A DNA stretch of 64,000 nt. It comes from Amycolatopsis thermalba. Lineage in GTDB: Bacteria > Actinomycetota > Actinomycetes > Mycobacteriales > Pseudonocardiaceae. The DNA lies in the NCBI RefSeq assembly GCF_003385215.1, contig NZ_PQHW01000023.1, forward strand, positions 1-64,000, written 5' to 3'. The notes beneath the pieces are model-generated. The model had not been told where the DNA came from and did no database searches. It was given only the letters and a program-made list of their open reading frames with translations. Of the stretch, positions 59,869-64,000 are shown piece by piece. A program made the position numbers and the translations under genes. The stretch's first letter is position 1. Every line of letters starts with the position of its first letter.

Positions 59869-60816
59869 TCAGCTCCCGGGCTGTGCCACCCCGGGCGCCG
59901 GCGACTGCGCGTTGCCCGCGAAGCCGTACCGCCCGGTCCCGCCGTCGAGCTGTTCCTTCAGCGCCAGCACGGTGCTGACCCGCCCGGCGGCCGTGTTCGC
60001 GTTGTCCACAGTGGACAGGATAGACGTCGCCGAGGTGTCGGCCCGCACGAAGCCGATCGCGCCGGTGCCCTCAGCCGAAGCCGGGTCACCCGCGAGCACC
60101 GTCCCGGCGCCCGAGCGGTCCAGCTGCGCCGCGAACCGGGCCAGCGTCGCGGCCTTGTCGCCCGCCCCGTCACCCGTCGCCTGGCCGCCGGTCAGCACCA
60201 GCGCCAGCTGGCCCGGCGCGATGCCCGGGCTGGCGTTGGCGAACCCGCCGTCCTGCAGCCCCGCGATCGCCGCCGCCAGTTCGTCCGTTGTGGACTGCGG
60301 CTGCGCGGTGTCCTTGTTGAGCAGCAGCACCGAACCGACCAGCGCCCCGGCCAGCGTGCCCGGGTCGCCCGCCGTCGGGAACGTCGAGCCGGCCGGCTGC
60401 AGCCGGGTCACCACCTGGCGCAGCTGGTCGGCCTTCACCGGATCGGTGAACGAATCGGTCAGCTGCAGCTCCCCCGACACCCGCGCGCCGGACTGCTCGA
60501 TCAGCTGCCGCAGCGCGTCGCGGTCGGCCGGGTTCGCCTCCTGCGTCGTGATCAGCACGACCGAGCGCCGGTCCAGGGCGCCCGCGACCACCTTCGGGCC
60601 GACCGACCCGGCGAAGGCGTCCGCATCGGACAGCCGCGCGTTCAGCTCGTTGCGCTGGGCCTGGAGATCGGACACCTGCGTGGCGAGCTTGCCCTTCTCG
60701 TCGGACAGCCCGGACAGCAGCGACCCGTTCAGCGCCGTCGACCCGAGCACGACGCCCACGGCCAGCGCCAGGAACACCGCCGCGATCGAGACGATGTGGT
60801 ACCGCAGAGAAATCAC
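59869..60816 (-). CDS. mctB: Copper transport protein MctB-like
   Basis: A 315-residue protein with an N-terminal membrane anchor or signal (SLRYHIVSIAAVFLALAVGV VLG region), then a coiled-coil stretch (KLATQVSDLQAQRNELNARL) and an extracytoplasmic globular domain rich in Ala/Gly. It matches the MctB family (M. tuberculosis Rv1698), reported in copper efflux across the outer membrane of mycobacteria. The GTG start overlaps the steA stop (GTGA), so the two are co-translated, as in mycobacteria (Rv1697-Rv1698). The copper role in this genus is inferred. Confidence 0.87.
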   Translation of the reverse strand: MISLRYHIVSIAAVFLALAVGVVLGSTALNGSLLSGLSDEKGKLATQVSDLQAQRNELNARLSDADAFAGSVGPKVVAGALDRRSVVLITTQEANPADRDALRQLIEQSGARVSGELQLTDSFTDPVKADQLRQVVTRLQPAGSTFPTAGDPGTLAGALVGSVLLLNKDTAQPQSTTDELAAAIAGLQDGGFANASPGIAPGQLALVLTGGQATGDGAGDKAATLARFAAQLDRSGAGTVLAGDPASAEGTGAIGFVRADTSATSILSTVDNANTAAGRVSTVLALKEQLDGGTGRYGFAGNAQSPAPGVAQPGS

Positions 60817-61997
60817 GTGAAGAGCCCCTTGACCCAGCTTGTGAACGAATCCCAGGTGGAGCGCGCCCAGTCCAGGTACGCCCCGCCGACGTCGGACATG
60901 AGCAGCGCGACCGCGACCGCGACGAGCGCGGCGACCACGAGCAGCACCACCGCGCCCAGCGACACGCGGCTGCGGTGCAGCGCGGCGACCGCCTTGCCGT
61001 CGACCAGGCGCGTGCCGAGCTTGAGCCGGGTCAGGAACGTCGACGGGTTCGACCCGGACCGGCCGTGGTCGAGGAACTCCCGCAGCGTCGCCTGGAACCC
61101 GACGGTGACCACGAGCCCGGCCTCGTGGGCGTCGGCGAGCAGCAGCGCCAGGTCCTCCGGGTTGCCCGACGCGGGGAAGGTGACCGCGCCGATGCCCAGG
61201 TCCTGGATGCGCGCCACACCCGGCGCGTGCCCGTCCGGCTGGGCCGGGACGACGACCTCGGCGCCGCACTTGAGCGTCTCGGCGTCGATGCCGAACGGGT
61301 CGCCGACGATGATGTCCGGCTGGTACTTCTGCGCGCGCAGCGTGTCCGCGCCGCCGTCCACGCCGATCAGCACCGGCCGGTGCTCGGCGATGTACTTCTT
61401 GAGCGCCCTGAGGTCTTCGGCGTGCCCCTTGCCGGGCGCGACGACCAGCACGTGCCGGTCGCGCAGCGGCACCCGCACCTCGGGCACGCCGACGCCGTCG
61501 AGGATCAGCGTGCGCTCCCGGCGCAGGAACTCGATCGTGTTCGCGGAGAAGGCCTCCAGCTGGGTGGACATCCCGGCCTTGGCCTCGATCATCTGGTCGG
61601 CCACGCTGTCCGGCGTCTGCTCGCTGCCGCCGGCGATCTGCCGGTCGCCGACGTACACGACGCCCTCGTGCAGGCGGACGCGGCTGCCGTCCTTGATCCG
61701 GCGCAGCACCTCGCCGCCGACGTTGTCGACCAGCGGGATGCCGGCGTTGACCAGGATCTCCGGGCCCAGGTTGGGAAACCGCCCGGAGATCGACGGCGAG
61801 GCGTTCACCACGGCGGCGACCTCGGCTTCGACGAGCGCGTCGGCGGTGGCGCGGTCCAGGTCGATCTGGTCCAGCACCACGATGTCGCCGGGGCCGACGC
61901 GCCGGAGCAGGTCGCGCGTGCGCCGGTCCACCCGGGCGACGCCGACGATGCCGGGGAGGGCCTCGGTGTTGCGGTTGAGCAGACCGGGAAGCTTCAT
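60813..61997 (-). CDS. steA: SteA-like membrane-anchored septal protein
   Basis: A 394-residue protein similar to M. tuberculosis Rv1697 and corynebacterial SteA. It begins LPGLLNRNTEALPGIVGVAR and contains LDQIDLDRATADALVEAEVA, VVNASPSISGRFPNLGPE and a thiamin-pyrophosphokinase-like domain (HRPVLIGVDGGADTL, PDIIVGDPFGID). A single transmembrane helix near residue 350 (LGAVVLLVVAALVAVAVALL) anchors it. With its partner SteB, SteA controls septal peptidoglycan cleavage by RipA in corynebacteria. The usual aspartates of the TPK motif are partly replaced. It sits between recN and mctB, as in mycobacteria. Confidence 0.9.
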   Translation of the reverse strand: MKLPGLLNRNTEALPGIVGVARVDRRTRDLLRRVGPGDIVVLDQIDLDRATADALVEAEVAAVVNASPSISGRFPNLGPEILVNAGIPLVDNVGGEVLRRIKDGSRVRLHEGVVYVGDRQIAGGSEQTPDSVADQMIEAKAGMSTQLEAFSANTIEFLRRERTLILDGVGVPEVRVPLRDRHVLVVAPGKGHAEDLRALKKYIAEHRPVLIGVDGGADTLRAQKYQPDIIVGDPFGIDAETLKCGAEVVVPAQPDGHAPGVARIQDLGIGAVTFPASGNPEDLALLLADAHEAGLVVTVGFQATLREFLDHGRSGSNPSTFLTRLKLGTRLVDGKAVAALHRSRVSLGAVVLLVVAALVAVAVALLMSDVGGAYLDWARSTWDSFTSWVKGLFT

Positions 61998-62100
61998 GTG
62001 TCCGATGGTGACAAACGAACACCGGATGTCCGCTCGCAACACGCCGTGCACAATCCGGTTTCTCGCGGTGATGCCCGGCGGCACCGGTGCGTGTGGACGG

Positions 62101-63891
62101 TCAGCGCTTGGGACGCTTCCCCGGCTTGCGGCGGGGTTTGGCGGCCGCCTGCTTGTCCGCGTCGGCCACCGCGAGCAGTTCCTCCGCGTGCGCGCGCCCG
62201 GTCTCGGTGCTCTCCATCCCGGCGAGCATCCGCGCCAGCTCGACCACCCGCTCGGACTTCTGCAGGGTCTTCACGTCGCTGCGCGTGACGCCCTCCGCGG
62301 TGCCCTTGTCGACCACCAGGTGCCGGTCGGCGAACGCGGCCACCTGCGGCAGGTGGGTCACCACGAGCACCTGGTGGGTGCGGGCCAGCCGGGCCAGCCG
62401 CCGCCCGATCTCGATCGCCGCACGGCCGCCGACCCCGGCGTCGACCTCGTCGAACACCAGCGTCTGCACGGTGTCCGCGTCGGCCAGCACGACCTCGATC
62501 GCGAGCATCACGCGGGACAGCTCACCGCCGGAGGCGGCCTTGTGCACCGGCATCGCCGGCGCGGCCGGGTGCGCCTTGAGCATCAGCTCGACGTCGTCGA
62601 CGCCGGAGCCGCCCGCGTGCACCAGCTCGCCGTCCACGCGCAGCGCCTGCGGATCGGACGCGTCGGTGGCGCGCCGCTTCACGGTCACCTCGATCTGGGC
62701 CTGGCCCATCGCCAGGCCGGACAGCTCCTCGGTGACCGCACCGGCCAGCTCCGCGGCCGCGGCCGAGCGGGCCTTCGACACCGCGGCGGCGTGCCCGGCC
62801 AGCTGCTCCGCCAGCTCGTCCCGCCGCGCGGCCAGCGCCGCCAGGGCCTCCTCGGAGGTGTCCATCGACGCCAGGCGCGAGTTCGCGTCCTCGGCCCAGG
62901 CCAGGACGCCGTCGACGTCGGCGGCGTACTTGCGGGTCAGGGTCTTCAGCTCGGCCTGCCGGGCGAGGATCTGCTCCAGCAGGCCCGGATCGGCGTCCAG
63001 CCCGTCGAGGTAGCCGCCCAGCTCGGCGCCCACGTCGTTGAGCAGCATCTCGGCCTCGGCCAGCCGGGGCTCCAGGTCCCGCAGCGCCGAGTCGTCCGCG
63101 CCGGACAGCCGGCGGCGCGCCTCGCCGATCAGGCCGAGCGCGCCGGGCTGGTCCGGGTCGCCGTCCGCGGCCCCGGACACCGCCGCCTGCGCGGCGCTGG
63201 CCGCGGCCCGCAGCTCCTCGGTCGCGGTGAGCCGCTTGACCCGCTCGGCCAGCTCCGCGTCCTCCCCCGGCTTCGGGTCGACGGCGGCGATCTCGTCCAG
63301 CCCGTGCTTGAGCAGGTCGGCCTGCTGCGCCATCTCGCGCGAGCGGCTGGTGCGTTCGGCCAGCTCGGCGACCACGGCGAGCCACTCGTCGCGGACCGCC
63401 CGGTACTCGCGCAGCGGCTCGGCGACGTCGTCCCCGGCGAACCGGTCGAGCACGTCGCGCTGCTCGGCCGGGCGCAGCAGCCGCAGCTGGTCGTTCTGCC
63501 CGTGCACGGCCAGCAGCCGGTCGGCCAGGTCGGACAGCACGCTGACCGGCACCGAGCGGCCGCCCAGGTGGGCGCGGGAGCGCCCGTCGGCGCCCACCGA
63601 GCGCAGCGCGATGAGGCTGCCGTCCTCGTCGGTCTCGCCGCCGGCGTCGGCGACGATCCGGGCGACGTGCTCGGCGAACACGCCTTCGAAGCGTCCCTCG
63701 ACGCTCGCCCGGCCCGAGCCGTTGCGGACCTTCGACGCCTCGGCGCGTCCCCCGGACAGCAGGTGCAGCCCGGTGACGACCATGGTCTTGCCGGCGCCGG
63801 TCTCGCCGGTGACCACGGTGAATCCCGGGTGCAGTTCGAGCAGGGCGTCCTCGATCACTCCGAGGCCCTGGATGCGCATCTCGGCCAGCAC
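62101..63891 (-). CDS. recN: DNA repair protein RecN
   Basis: A 596-residue SMC-like repair ATPase. The N-terminal half has LAEMRIQGLGVIEDALLELH and Walker A VVTGETGAGKTMVV (Thr where Ser is common). Long coiled coils follow (about residues 150-370). The C-terminal half has the signature SGGELSRVMLAIE and Walker B TLVFDEVDAGVGG. It acts early in double-strand-break repair. I chose GTG 63891 (VLAEMRIQG); a GTG further up at 63921 would add 10 residues. The basic C-terminus (KPRRKPGKRPKR) is an actinobacterial feature. Confidence 0.94.
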   Translation of the reverse strand: MLAEMRIQGLGVIEDALLELHPGFTVVTGETGAGKTMVVTGLHLLSGGRAEASKVRNGSGRASVEGRFEGVFAEHVARIVADAGGETDEDGSLIALRSVGADGRSRAHLGGRSVPVSVLSDLADRLLAVHGQNDQLRLLRPAEQRDVLDRFAGDDVAEPLREYRAVRDEWLAVVAELAERTSRSREMAQQADLLKHGLDEIAAVDPKPGEDAELAERVKRLTATEELRAAASAAQAAVSGAADGDPDQPGALGLIGEARRRLSGADDSALRDLEPRLAEAEMLLNDVGAELGGYLDGLDADPGLLEQILARQAELKTLTRKYAADVDGVLAWAEDANSRLASMDTSEEALAALAARRDELAEQLAGHAAAVSKARSAAAAELAGAVTEELSGLAMGQAQIEVTVKRRATDASDPQALRVDGELVHAGGSGVDDVELMLKAHPAAPAMPVHKAASGGELSRVMLAIEVVLADADTVQTLVFDEVDAGVGGRAAIEIGRRLARLARTHQVLVVTHLPQVAAFADRHLVVDKGTAEGVTRSDVKTLQKSERVVELARMLAGMESTETGRAHAEELLAVADADKQAAAKPRRKPGKRPKR

Positions 63892-63938
63892 GCAGACCAC
63901 CGTAGCGGTCCGCCCCGACAATCCGCGCCCGCCTCGCC

Positions 63939-64000
63939 TCAGCGCGCGTGCCGTTCCCGCCAGCTCTTGACGGGCAGCGAGAACTTGTGGACCAGCCGGT
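63939..64000 (-). CDS. nadK: NAD kinase, C-terminal end (partial)
   Basis: Only the last ~19 codons are in the window: RLVHKFSLPVKSWRERHAR and a TGA at 63939. This matches the C-terminal end of NAD kinases (...RLV.KF.LPV.GWR), and nadK lies directly upstream of recN in most actinobacteria. The gene runs off the right edge of the window. Confidence 0.75.
   Translation of the reverse strand, partial: RLVHKFSLPVKSWRERHAR

Overview
The window is very GC-rich (about 72%), with the dense, often 1-4 bp overlapping gene packing of an actinomycete. The housekeeping order nadK-recN-steA-mctB ... pyrG-NUDIX-xerD-parA-(RHH)-scpA-scpB-rluB ... cmk-plsC-der, together with F420 enzymes, a copper amine oxidase and many IclR/LysR regulators, points to Pseudonocardiaceae, most likely Amycolatopsis. 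The genus is my inference; I ran no database search. No rRNA, tRNA, CRISPR array, transposase or replication origin was seen.

Layout. Positions 1-12900 are an accessory catabolic region: a cupin, an orphan winged-helix regulator, and a strong IclR / phthalate-dioxygenase-type reductase / CYP199A-like P450 cassette, probably a 4-alkoxybenzoate (lignin-type aromatic) O-demethylase. These are followed by a MacB/FtsX-type ABC exporter, a universal stress protein, a quinone oxidoreductase, a DinB2-like polymerase with an unusual steric gate, and a LysR / CitMHS transporter / split AtuA operon. Positions 12887-19565 form an amine-utilisation cluster: a copper amine oxidase with its own permease, a second permease and an IclR regulator. 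Positions 19600-24300 hold small metabolic genes: a PPOX-fold protein, a BtuF-like binding protein, OsmC, a LysA-type decarboxylase, a VOC protein and a LysR regulator.

Positions 24350-31375 carry a gamma-glutamyltransferase without a signal peptide, followed after a terminator and a clear promoter by a complete peptide ABC importer with a fused double ATPase. This looks like a gamma-glutamyl peptide (glutathione-like) uptake and cleavage module. Positions 31487-36197 are a xylose-type ABC importer (F-G-H order) with a ROK repressor and two tandem palindromic operators. Positions 36591-41689 hold an M1 metallopeptidase coupled by a 4-bp overlap to a membrane-bound Pls/PosA-family single-module NRPS whose predicted specificity pocket suggests a cationic amino acid such as lysine. 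This putative poly-amino-acid synthase plus peptidase pair is the most interesting system in the window.

Positions 41831-64000 are mostly core genome: der-plsC-cmk, a KhtT/KhtU-type cation antiporter pair, an ArsC-like protein with recQ, the parA/scp block, xerD, pyrG, aroA, an F420 oxidoreductase, mctB, steA, recN and the tail of nadK. Scars interrupt it: a long palindromic element at 46562-46708, a decayed M50 peptidase at 49125-49640, and a lower-GC orphan SUKH-4-like immunity gene at 59096-59644 beside what may be a glycosyltransferase remnant. A frameshifted cupin pseudogene lies at 36263-36561.
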